Part shown: positions 52,765 to 60,603 of the stretch, in pieces
Layout of the letters: each line of letters starts with the position of its first letter
Numbering within the stretch: the first letter of the stretch is position 1
Origin: Marisimplicoccus sp038147335
GTDB lineage: Bacteria; Bacteroidota; Bacteroidia; Flavobacteriales; Flavobacteriaceae
DNA length: 64,000 nt
Reading direction: 5' to 3'
NCBI GenBank assembly: GCA_038147335.1
Contig: JAYQTK010000003.1
Span: 62,001-126,000 of the forward strand
Notes under the pieces: generated by a model
Told to the model about the DNA's origin: nothing
What the model saw: the letters and a program-made list of their open reading frames with translations, nothing else
Database searches by the model: none
Made by a program: the position numbers and the translations under genes

Positions 52765-53763
52765 TTAATTAAATAAATTATTCTGATTGTTTTTATTTCT
52801 TCCAAGATGATTGTAGGCCTTTTCTGTTACCTGTCTTCCTCTAGGTGTTCTTATAATAAATCCCTGTTGAATTAGGAAGGGCTCATAGACTTCTTCAATA
52901 GTTTCAGAATTTTCAGATAGTGATGTAGATAATGTTGAAATCCCAACTGGACCTCCATTGTATTTTTCTATAATAGTTTCTAGAATCTTATTATCCATTT
53001 CATCAAGACCATTTTTATCGACATTTAAAGAACTTAGAGCATATTTTGTAATCTCAAGATTAATTTTTCCATCACTTTTAATTTGCGCGAAATCTCTAAC
53101 TCTTCTAAGTAAAGAATTTGAAATTCTTGGAGTACCACGACTTCTTCTAGCAATTTCAAAACAAGATTCACTATCTGTGGATAAGTCTAGAATATTTGAA
53201 CTCCTCTCAACAATTTTTGATAAAAGCTCATCCTCATAATGCTCAAGTCTATTTGAAATGGCAAACCTTTCTCTCATTGGATTAGTTAAAAAACCTGATC
53301 TAGTAGTTGCACCAACAAGTGTAAATGGATTTAAATTTAACTGAACTGTCCTTGCATTTGGTCCAGACTCAATCATGATATCAATTTTATAATCCTCCAT
53401 TGCAGAATATAAATACTCTTCAATTACAGGACTTAATCTATGAATCTCATCAATAAATAATATATCTCTTTCTTCAAGACTTGTAAGTAATCCTGCCAAG
53501 TCTCCAGGCTTGTCAATAACTGGACCAGATGTAACTTTTAAACCAACATTAAGTTCATTTGCTAAAATATGAGCTAATGTAGTTTTCCCTAGACCTGGAG
53601 GTCCATGAAATAATGTATGATCTAATGCGTCGTTTCTTTGATTAGATGCCTCTACAAAAACTTTAAGATTTTTAATAATTGATTCTTGACCAATGAAATC
53701 AGAAAATTTTAAAGGCCTTAAAGCCTTATCAAATTCATTATCTTTTTCCTGATTAATATCCAT
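52765..53763 (-). CDS. ruvB: Holliday junction branch migration ATPase RuvB
   Basis: A 332-residue AAA+ motor. Walker A GPPGLGKTTLA, Walker B ILFIDEIHRL, sensor region LVGATTRSGFLTNPMRERF, and the C-terminal winged helix with QQGFIIRTPRGRQVTEKAYNHLG are all present. It drives branch migration with RuvA. It lies between the oxidase operon upstream and maeB downstream. Confidence 0.96.
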   Translation of the reverse strand: MDINQEKDNEFDKALRPLKFSDFIGQESIIKNLKVFVEASNQRNDALDHTLFHGPPGLGKTTLAHILANELNVGLKVTSGPVIDKPGDLAGLLTSLEERDILFIDEIHRLSPVIEEYLYSAMEDYKIDIMIESGPNARTVQLNLNPFTLVGATTRSGFLTNPMRERFAISNRLEHYEDELLSKIVERSSNILDLSTDSESCFEIARRSRGTPRISNSLLRRVRDFAQIKSDGKINLEITKYALSSLNVDKNGLDEMDNKILETIIEKYNGGPVGISTLSTSLSENSETIEEVYEPFLIQQGFIIRTPRGRQVTEKAYNHLGRNKNNQNNLFN

Positions 53764-53768
53764 TATAT

Positions 53769-53776
53769 CAAATATA
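53769..53776 (-). promoter_or_regulatory. candidate -7 promoter element for ruvB
   Basis: The minus strand reads TATATTTG, matching TAnnTTTG, and ends 5 nt before the ruvB start codon, so the transcript would be nearly leaderless. Confidence 0.4.
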
Positions 53777-53809
53777 CACTAATTGTGTAATTTGAGATCA
53801 TGACGAAAA

Positions 53810-55675
53810 CTAATGCTGAAGCTCTTTCTCACCTTTTTTTAATGGAACATTTTGTGGGATAAAATCCTCTTTGGAACCAGGTTTTGAATAGTCATAAGCC
53901 CATCTAAAAACATGAGGGATTTTACCTGGCCAGTTTCCATGGATATGTTTAATTGGAGCTGTCCATTCTAATGTTGTTGACTTCCATGGATTCTGTTCAG
54001 TTTTCTTTCCATAATACATACTGCTTATAAAATTATATAAGAAAATAATTTGTGCAGCACCTGCTAAAAGTGCAAACAGTGTAATTATGACATTAATGTT
54101 TGCAACATCATCAAAATACGGAAAGTTCGTGTTTGTATAATATCTTCTAGGAAGACCAGCCATACCAATGAAATGCATTGGGAAGAATACTCCATAGGCA
54201 CTAATTGCAGTAATCCAAAAATGAACGTATCCAAGTGTCTTATTCATCATTCTACCAAACATCCTTGGATACCAATGGTATACACCAGCAAATAAACCAT
54301 AAAGAGCAGAAATACCCATTACTAAATGAAAGTGTGCTACAACAAAATATGTATCATGTAAGTTGATGTCCAGTGCACTATCTCCAAGAATAATTCCAGT
54401 TAAACCACCTGTTATAAATGTAGAAACAAGTCCAATAGCAAATAACATTGCAGGATTGAATTGAATATTACCTTTCCATATTGTAGTTATGTAGTTAAAT
54501 GCTTTAACAGCAGATGGGATAGCAATTAATAAAGTTGTAAATGTGAATACCGATCCTAGGAAAGGATTCATTCCAGTTACAAACATGTGATGACCCCAAA
54601 CTATCGTTGATAAAAATGCAATAGCAAGTATTGATCCTACCATTGCTCTATATCCAAAAATTGGCTTACGAGCATTTGTTGCAATTACTTCAGATGCAAT
54701 TCCAAGAGCAGGTAAAAGTACAATGTATACTTCAGGGTGTCCAAGGAACCAAAAAAGGTGCTCAAATAAAACTGGAGAACCACCTTGGTAATGGAGTACC
54801 TCACCTTGAATAAAGATATCTGATAGGAAAAAAGAAGTTCCAAAACTTCTATCCATTATTAATAATAATGCCGCAGATAAAAGTACTGGAAATGACACAA
54901 CACCTATAATTGCTGTAACTAAAAATGCCCACACAGTTAAAGGAAGTCTTGTCATTGTCATTCCCTTTGTCCTTAAGTTTAAAACAGTAACAATGTAGTT
55001 TAATGCAGCAAGTAAAGATGATGCAATAAAAAATGCCATTGACACCAACCATAAAGTCATACCAGCTGCAGATCCAGGCTGAGCCTGAGGTAATGCACTA
55101 AGTGGTGGATATATTGTCCAACCAGCAGCAGCAGGTCCTGCCTCAACAAATAGTGATGCGATCATTAATGCAGAAGAAATAAAAAACAACCAATAAGAAA
55201 TCATATTTAAAAATCCTGAAGCCATATCTCTAGCACCTATTTGTAAAGGAATGAGAAGATTACTAAATGTTCCACTTAATCCAGCAGTTAATACAAAGAA
55301 TACCATTATTGTTCCATGTATAGTCACTAATGCTAGATAAACATTAGGATCCATTACACCGTCTGTAGCCCATTTACCAAGTAATACATCAAAAATTCCA
55401 AAAGATTCTTCTGGCCAAGCAAGCTGAAGTCTAAATAAAAGTGACATAGCTATACCAACAATACCCATTATCAATCCAGTTATTAGATATTGTTTCGATA
55501 TCATTTTATGATCGATACTAAAGATATATTTAGTTATGAAAGTTTCCTTGTGATGATGGTCATCATGACCATGATCATCATCATGAGATTCAATAACAAT
55601 ATCCTTTTTTTCAGTAATATCAAGCTCGATATCTGTTCCAACTATTTTAGCTCTTCTGTTACCTTTGTTTGCCAT
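53810..55675 (-). CDS. ctaD: cytochrome c oxidase subunit I
   Basis: A 621-residue heme-copper oxidase subunit I with about twelve helices. GHPEVYIVLLPALGI holds the CuB His cross-linked to Tyr, WGHHMFVTGMNP gives the two other CuB His, and HDTYFVVAHFHLVMG has the haem ligands. The N-terminus adds about 45 soluble residues with an Asp/His-rich stretch (SHDDDHGHDDHHHKET). It is the catalytic subunit; coxB lies directly upstream and the ActA-F complex further upstream. Confidence 0.96.
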   Translation of the reverse strand: MANKGNRRAKIVGTDIELDITEKKDIVIESHDDDHGHDDHHHKETFITKYIFSIDHKMISKQYLITGLIMGIVGIAMSLLFRLQLAWPEESFGIFDVLLGKWATDGVMDPNVYLALVTIHGTIMVFFVLTAGLSGTFSNLLIPLQIGARDMASGFLNMISYWLFFISSALMIASLFVEAGPAAAGWTIYPPLSALPQAQPGSAAGMTLWLVSMAFFIASSLLAALNYIVTVLNLRTKGMTMTRLPLTVWAFLVTAIIGVVSFPVLLSAALLLIMDRSFGTSFFLSDIFIQGEVLHYQGGSPVLFEHLFWFLGHPEVYIVLLPALGIASEVIATNARKPIFGYRAMVGSILAIAFLSTIVWGHHMFVTGMNPFLGSVFTFTTLLIAIPSAVKAFNYITTIWKGNIQFNPAMLFAIGLVSTFITGGLTGIILGDSALDINLHDTYFVVAHFHLVMGISALYGLFAGVYHWYPRMFGRMMNKTLGYVHFWITAISAYGVFFPMHFIGMAGLPRRYYTNTNFPYFDDVANINVIITLFALLAGAAQIIFLYNFISSMYYGKKTEQNPWKSTTLEWTAPIKHIHGNWPGKIPHVFRWAYDYSKPGSKEDFIPQNVPLKKGEKELQH

Positions 55676-55687
55676 TTCGTTTTATTT

Positions 55688-56755
55688 CTATTGAACAAAT
55701 TCTTTAAATGTAGGTTGATCATCTAACCAACTGTTAAATTCTTCTTCAGTTTCAACAATTATTTTCATCTGCATATTGTAGTGAGAAGCTCCACAAATTT
55801 TATTACATAAAAGTAGAAAATCAAATTCATATGGGTCAAGTGGAAAGTCACCACTTGCAACTAAATCTTCACTTTTATCAAATCTTATCTTATTGATTTT
55901 TCTTACCTTTTCAACAATTTCAGGTCGTAATCTCATTTCCTCAGTTGTTACATTAGGAATAAATGCAAACTGATTAATCATTCCAGGTACTGCATTCATT
56001 TGCGCCCTAAAATGAGGCATATATGCTGAATGAAGTACATCTTGAGATCTAATTCTAAATACAACTTCTCGATTTACCGGAAGATGAAGTTCTTGAACCA
56101 CAATATCATCATCTCCATTTCTGTCAGTTGGATCAATACCAACCAAGTTTTTTCCATCAAAATCTTGAAGGAAACGAACATTAGCATCACCTAACACACC
56201 ATCTTCTCCTGCATATCTTGCTTTCCAATTAAACTGTTGAGCATATAATTCTACAACAAGAGCATCATCATTTTCCTCAATTGTCATAATATCCACCCAA
56301 GTAAATAATCCGTATAATATTAATCCTGCAAGAGCTATTGTTGGTATAATTGTCCAGACACCCTCCAGAAATGTACTATCTGCAAAAAATAAAGCTTTTC
56401 TTTTTTTATTACCTCTATATTTAAATGCAAAGTAATGGAGTAAAGCTTGAGTAATAGTTTGAACAAAAAAGATAACAGCAAATGAAAACCATAGTAAGTT
56501 ATCATAATTTTCTCCATGAACAGATGCAGATTCAGGAAGCATAACGTCACCCCACTGATAAAAAGAGAAAATAGTTAATGCATAAATAAATATTAAGAAA
56601 AGGAACATTAATTTTCCTTGCATATCGTTATCCTTATCAGATGCAATCTCGCTATCATCATAATCGGCAGGTTTAGATAGCTCTAAAATTTTGGTAAGTT
56701 GCCAAACTGCAATCGAAATTAAAATTAATGATGTTAGAACTAGTAATATTGTCAT
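55688..56755 (-). CDS. ctaC: cytochrome c oxidase subunit II
   Basis: A 355-residue subunit II. The sequence has an N-terminal helix (about 1-18), further helices near 48-68 and 85-108, one near 135-155, and a periplasmic cupredoxin domain with the CuA motif CNKICGASHYNMQM near residue 320. CuA receives electrons from cytochrome c. The start is 2 nt from the actF stop, so the ActA-F and oxidase genes probably form one unit. Confidence 0.95.
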   Translation of the reverse strand: MTILLVLTSLILISIAVWQLTKILELSKPADYDDSEIASDKDNDMQGKLMFLFLIFIYALTIFSFYQWGDVMLPESASVHGENYDNLLWFSFAVIFFVQTITQALLHYFAFKYRGNKKRKALFFADSTFLEGVWTIIPTIALAGLILYGLFTWVDIMTIEENDDALVVELYAQQFNWKARYAGEDGVLGDANVRFLQDFDGKNLVGIDPTDRNGDDDIVVQELHLPVNREVVFRIRSQDVLHSAYMPHFRAQMNAVPGMINQFAFIPNVTTEEMRLRPEIVEKVRKINKIRFDKSEDLVASGDFPLDPYEFDFLLLCNKICGASHYNMQMKIIVETEEEFNSWLDDQPTFKEFVQ

Positions 56756-56756
56756 T

Positions 56757-57797
56757 TTAATCTAAATTATAATATTGGAATGTTTTACTTTCTTCTATAA
56801 ACGGATCACCTTTAGCCAAAATTGGTGCTTTTGAAATGGCTCTAAACACTACATACAAAAATACACCAAGGAAGAACATAAATCCACCAATTTCTGCAGG
56901 CCCAAATGACCACATATCTCCAACAGCTGACGGCATAATCATGTTATAAACATCTATATAATGACCTATTATAATTACAATACCTGTTAAAATTACAATA
57001 AAGTTAGTCTTCTTAAAATCACTATTCATAAGAACAATTAATGGGAATATAAGGTTTAACACTACCATTCCAAAAAACAAGAAATTATAGTCTTCAATTC
57101 TTGTTATAAAATATGTTACCTCCTCAGGAATATTTGAGTACCAAATAAGCATAAATTGAGAGAACCATAGATATGCCCAAAAAATACTTACACCAAACAT
57201 GAATTTAGCCAAGTCATGTATATGACTATTATTTACAAACTCTAAATAATTTTTTGATTTTAAATAGATCGTAATTAGCGCGATAGTTGTTATACCTGAA
57301 ACAAACATACCAGCAAAAACATACCAGCCAAAAAGGGTACTGAACCAATGAGGATCAATTGACATGATCCAATCCCATGACATCATTGACTCTGAAACCA
57401 AAAAGAACACTAGGAATCCAGCAGAAAACTTAAATAATTTTTTATGAACACTTATATCATTGTTCTCATCTTGCTGGAGTGAAAGTCTTCTTGTTATCTC
57501 TCTATAAATAACCCAACCTGCTACATATATAATTGCACGTATAAAAAAGAAAGGAATATTTAGATATCCTATTTTATTTCTGATAATCTCATCATGTGCA
57601 ACCACTTCTGGATCCATCCATATAAAAAGATGATTAAATTTCAATGCTGAAAAACCTAGAATAATTAACACGAATACACATCCTAAAAATAGGTAGCCTG
57701 TAATTCCTTCCATTATTCTGTATAATACAATAGACCAACCAGCTTGAGAAGCTCTTTGAATAGCATAGAAAGCTAATACTCCAAGAGAAATCATCAT
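56757..57797 (-). CDS. actF: ActF, alternative complex III quinone-binding subunit 2, C-terminal piece
   Basis: A 346-residue integral membrane frame with about ten hydrophobic helices, opening MMISLGVLAFYAIQRASQAGWSIVLYR and carrying SMMSWDWIMSIDPHWFSTLFGWYVFAG, diagnostic of the ActF/NrfD-related subunit. It is not a separate gene: in the same frame the coding continues upstream through HNKPWAAIYVPALFF to the His/Asp/Gly-rich loop, where an 11-bp tandem duplication (57938-57959) breaks the frame from the true start at 58144. The restored protein would be about 458 residues. Confidence 0.88.
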   Translation of the reverse strand: MMISLGVLAFYAIQRASQAGWSIVLYRIMEGITGYLFLGCVFVLIILGFSALKFNHLFIWMDPEVVAHDEIIRNKIGYLNIPFFFIRAIIYVAGWVIYREITRRLSLQQDENNDISVHKKLFKFSAGFLVFFLVSESMMSWDWIMSIDPHWFSTLFGWYVFAGMFVSGITTIALITIYLKSKNYLEFVNNSHIHDLAKFMFGVSIFWAYLWFSQFMLIWYSNIPEEVTYFITRIEDYNFLFFGMVVLNLIFPLIVLMNSDFKKTNFIVILTGIVIIIGHYIDVYNMIMPSAVGDMWSFGPAEIGGFMFFLGVFLYVVFRAISKAPILAKGDPFIEESKTFQYYNLD

Positions 57798-58144
57798 GAA
57801 GAATAATGCGGGTACATAAATTGCTGCCCATGGCTTGTTATGTAACTGATTAAAGACATGTTTGTCATGATCATATTCATGACCACTCGATTCGTATCCA
57901 TGATCAGAATCTCCGTGATCTGACTCTCCATAACCAGAATCTCCATGAAATCTCCATGATCTGAATCTCCATAACCAGAGCCTCCATGGTCAGTATCATG
58001 ACTCATACTTGCAACAATTTCTTTTGCTTCTTCAACAGTCGAAGGGGCTGCATAAAAGCCATATAAAATTCCAAGAAGTCCAATTAGAATTAAGCTAATA
58101 GAAAGTACTTTAATTTGATTTGAAAATTTATAATCTTTATACAT
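57794..58144 (-). CDS. actF: ActF, N-terminal piece truncated by an 11-bp duplication
   Basis: A 116-residue frame from the ATG at 58144. Residues 1 to about 62 are the correct ActF N-terminus: a TM helix (about 10-31, VLSISLILIGLLGILYGFYAA), then STVEEAKEIVASMSHDTDHGGSGYGDSDHGD. After that the frame is wrong. The duplicated 11-mer AATCTCCATGA (plus strand, 57938-57948 and 57949-57959) adds two bases modulo three; deleting one copy restores SDHGDSGYGESDHGDSDHGY and reaches the ActF body. Its start overlaps the actE stop (TAATG). Confidence 0.85.
   Translation of the reverse strand: MYKDYKFSNQIKVLSISLILIGLLGILYGFYAAPSTVEEAKEIVASMSHDTDHGGSGYGDSDHGDFMEILVMESQITEILIMDTNRVVMNMIMTNMSLISYITSHGQQFMYPHYSS
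57938..57959 (-). repeat. exact 11-bp tandem duplication inside actF
   Basis: Two adjacent copies of AATCTCCATGA (plus strand) at 57938-57948 and 57949-57959. They lie inside a larger 30-bp repeat that encodes SGYGDSDHGD-like units. Removing one copy restores the actF frame. Confidence 0.95.
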
Positions 58145-58698
58145 TAATTACTTTTTTGTTCTTCTCTTAGTTCCATTACATATTGTGCAATCTGCCATCT
58201 TTCTTCTTCATTGACCTGTCCTGCATGAGAACCCATTGCGTTTATACCATACATAAGTACATGATAAATACTACCTGGAGTAATTTCTCTATCTATATAT
58301 GCAGGTATTCCTAAAAACTTTTCTCTTTGTGCTAAAATCCCCATTCCATCTCCTTTATCTCCATGACATACAGAACAATAAATCTCGTAGAGCTCTTTAC
58401 CTTGGCTTCTATTATAGTCATTAACTTCTAGAGGAGATAATAGTTGAGCTTTTGCAAGTTCATAACCTTCGTTTGAATCCTCATAATCATACGGTTCCCA
58501 TCCTCTTGCTATAGATCCCTCTGGTGGAAGCTGAGCTTCGATTCCATTAGAAAACGCTTCAGACTCAGCATATGTTTCATATGCTAAGGACTCATACATA
58601 TCTGGAAAGTATTGAAAGTTAGGTTTTGTTGGATCAAAACATGATGTAAGTAGAATACTTATAGAAAAAATTAAAATTAAACTATTTCTCATCTTCAT
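58144..58698 (-). CDS. actE: ActE, monohaem cytochrome c subunit of alternative complex III
   Basis: A 184-residue lipoprotein (signal ILIFSISILLTSC, lipobox LTSC) with one haem site CSVCH in YEIYCSVCHGDKGDGMG and a probable axial Met in YGINAMGSHAGQV. ActE passes electrons from the complex toward the oxidase. Order and size match Bacteroidota ACIII operons. It overlaps actD by 17 nt. Confidence 0.92.
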   Translation of the reverse strand: MKMRNSLILIFSISILLTSCFDPTKPNFQYFPDMYESLAYETYAESEAFSNGIEAQLPPEGSIARGWEPYDYEDSNEGYELAKAQLLSPLEVNDYNRSQGKELYEIYCSVCHGDKGDGMGILAQREKFLGIPAYIDREITPGSIYHVLMYGINAMGSHAGQVNEEERWQIAQYVMELREEQKSN

Positions 58699-59218
58699 CG
58701 TTATTTATTACATCTATGGAAATTGCACCAAGTTTTTTTAACATAGTCTTTGTCTTTGCAACATTTGTTCCTGCCTCCATATCAATCAAAAATTTATCAT
58801 CAGTAGTTGATGGGTGAGGATTCTCTGCCTTTTTAAATGGCCATAATTTACTTTTTAAATAAAAAGTTATTACCATTAAATGAGCAGCAAAAAATACTGT
58901 CATCTCAAAAATAATTGGCACAAAAGAAGGTATATTCTCAATTAAAGTAAAGCTTGGTTTTCCTCCTATATTTTGAGGCCAATCAACAATCATAATATAA
59001 TTCATCATCAATATAGCGACAGTAAAACCAATACACCCATAAATAAATGTAGCAATAGACATATTAGTTGGCTTAAGTTTCATTGCTTTATCAAGTCCAT
59101 GAACTGGAAATGGTGTATATATTTCATTAATATGAATTTTACTTTTTACTATTTGCTTTACAGCGTCTAGTAAAGTATCATCATCATCAAACAAAACATG
59201 TAAGCTTTTTGAACTCAT
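58682..59218 (-). CDS. actD: ActD, DUF3341 membrane subunit of alternative complex III
   Basis: A 178-residue protein with the DUF3341 opening LHVLFDDDDTLLDAVKQIV and IHINEIYTPFPVHGLDKAM, then two transmembrane helices (about 58-80 and 98-118). It is a structural subunit of ACIII. It overlaps actC by 4 nt. Confidence 0.92.
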   Translation of the reverse strand: MSSKSLHVLFDDDDTLLDAVKQIVKSKIHINEIYTPFPVHGLDKAMKLKPTNMSIATFIYGCIGFTVAILMMNYIMIVDWPQNIGGKPSFTLIENIPSFVPIIFEMTVFFAAHLMVITFYLKSKLWPFKKAENPHPSTTDDKFLIDMEAGTNVAKTKTMLKKLGAISIDVINNDEDEK

Positions 59219-60600
59219 TTTTTATCTCTTAATTTTTTATAATTCTCTCCTGACGATTTAAGAATTGTTTTTACTTCAGATTGAGCAACAACTGGAAAAC
59301 TTCTAGCATAAAGCAAAAACAATACAAAGAAAAATCCTATGGTTCCAATAAAAATTCCAATATCAATAAAAGTTGGGGAGAACATTGTCCAAGACGATGG
59401 TAGATAATCTCTATGAAGAGATGTAACAATAATCACAAATCTTTCAAACCACATCCCAACATTTACAACTATTGAAATTACAAATGACCATATTATACTT
59501 GTCCTGATTTTCTTAAACCACATAACTTGTGGTGATACAACATTACATGACATCATTAAAAAATAAGCCCACCAATAAGGACCCGTTGCTCTATTTAAAA
59601 ATGCATATTGCTCATATTCAACTCCAGAGTACCAAGCTATAAAAAGTTCAGTGATGTATGCACAACCCACAATTGAACCAGTAATCATAATTACAATATT
59701 CATCATCTCAATATGTTGAACAGTAATATAACTTTCTAGCCTAGATACCTTTCTCATTATAATCAATAATGTTTGAACCATAGCAAATCCTGAAAATATT
59801 GCACCTGCAACAAAGTATGGTGGAAAAATTGTTGTATGCCAACCTGGAATTACAGATGTAGCAAAATCAAACGATACAATTGTATGAACAGATAAAACAA
59901 GAGGAGTTGCAAGTCCTGCTAACACCAAAGAAACTTCTTCAAACCTTTGCCAATCTTTTGCTCTTCCAGACCACCCAAAACTTATTAAACTATAAATTTT
60001 CTTTTGAAAAGGTTTAACAGCTCTATCTCTAATCATTGCAAAATCAGGAAGTAGACCAGTCCACCAAAATACTAATGAAACTGTTAAATAAGTAGAAATC
60101 GCAAAAACGTCCCATAAAAGTGGAGAGTTAAAGTTTACCCACAGAGATCCAAACTGATTAGGTATTGGAAAAAACCAATAAATAAGCCAAGGTCGACCCA
60201 TATGAATTACAGGAAATAGTCCTGCTTGAATAACTGAGAATATTGTCATTGCTTCTGCAGATCTATTAATACCCATTCTCCATTTCTGTCTAAATAGTAA
60301 TAATACTGCAGAAATTAAGGTTCCAGCATGACCAATACCAACCCACCAAACAAAATTTGTAATATCCCATGCCCAACCAACTGTTTTATTAAGACCCCAA
60401 GTTCCTATTCCAGTTCCAATTGTATAAATTATACATCCAACACCCCACATAAATGCAGCCATAGATATTCCAAATGCAATCCACCAGTCCTTATTAGGCG
60501 GGGTCTCTATTGGCCTAGCAATATCTTCTGTTATATCATGATAACTCTTGTCTCCAAGGACTAAAGGTTTTCTTATAGGAGCTTCATAATGTGATGACAT
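59215..60600 (-). CDS. actC: ActC, NrfD-like quinol-binding membrane subunit of alternative complex III
   Basis: A 461-residue protein with about ten transmembrane helices. HAGTLISAVLLLFRQKWR and PLVLSVHTIVSFDFATSVIPGWHTTIFPPYFVAGAIFSG are the NrfD/PsrC-like signatures, including the His and Asp expected near the menaquinol site. It is the principal quinone-oxidising subunit. It starts 3 nt past the actB stop. Confidence 0.94.
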   Translation of the reverse strand: MSSHYEAPIRKPLVLGDKSYHDITEDIARPIETPPNKDWWIAFGISMAAFMWGVGCIIYTIGTGIGTWGLNKTVGWAWDITNFVWWVGIGHAGTLISAVLLLFRQKWRMGINRSAEAMTIFSVIQAGLFPVIHMGRPWLIYWFFPIPNQFGSLWVNFNSPLLWDVFAISTYLTVSLVFWWTGLLPDFAMIRDRAVKPFQKKIYSLISFGWSGRAKDWQRFEEVSLVLAGLATPLVLSVHTIVSFDFATSVIPGWHTTIFPPYFVAGAIFSGFAMVQTLLIIMRKVSRLESYITVQHIEMMNIVIMITGSIVGCAYITELFIAWYSGVEYEQYAFLNRATGPYWWAYFLMMSCNVVSPQVMWFKKIRTSIIWSFVISIVVNVGMWFERFVIIVTSLHRDYLPSSWTMFSPTFIDIGIFIGTIGFFFVLFLLYARSFPVVAQSEVKTILKSSGENYKKLRDKK

Positions 60601-60603
60601 ATA

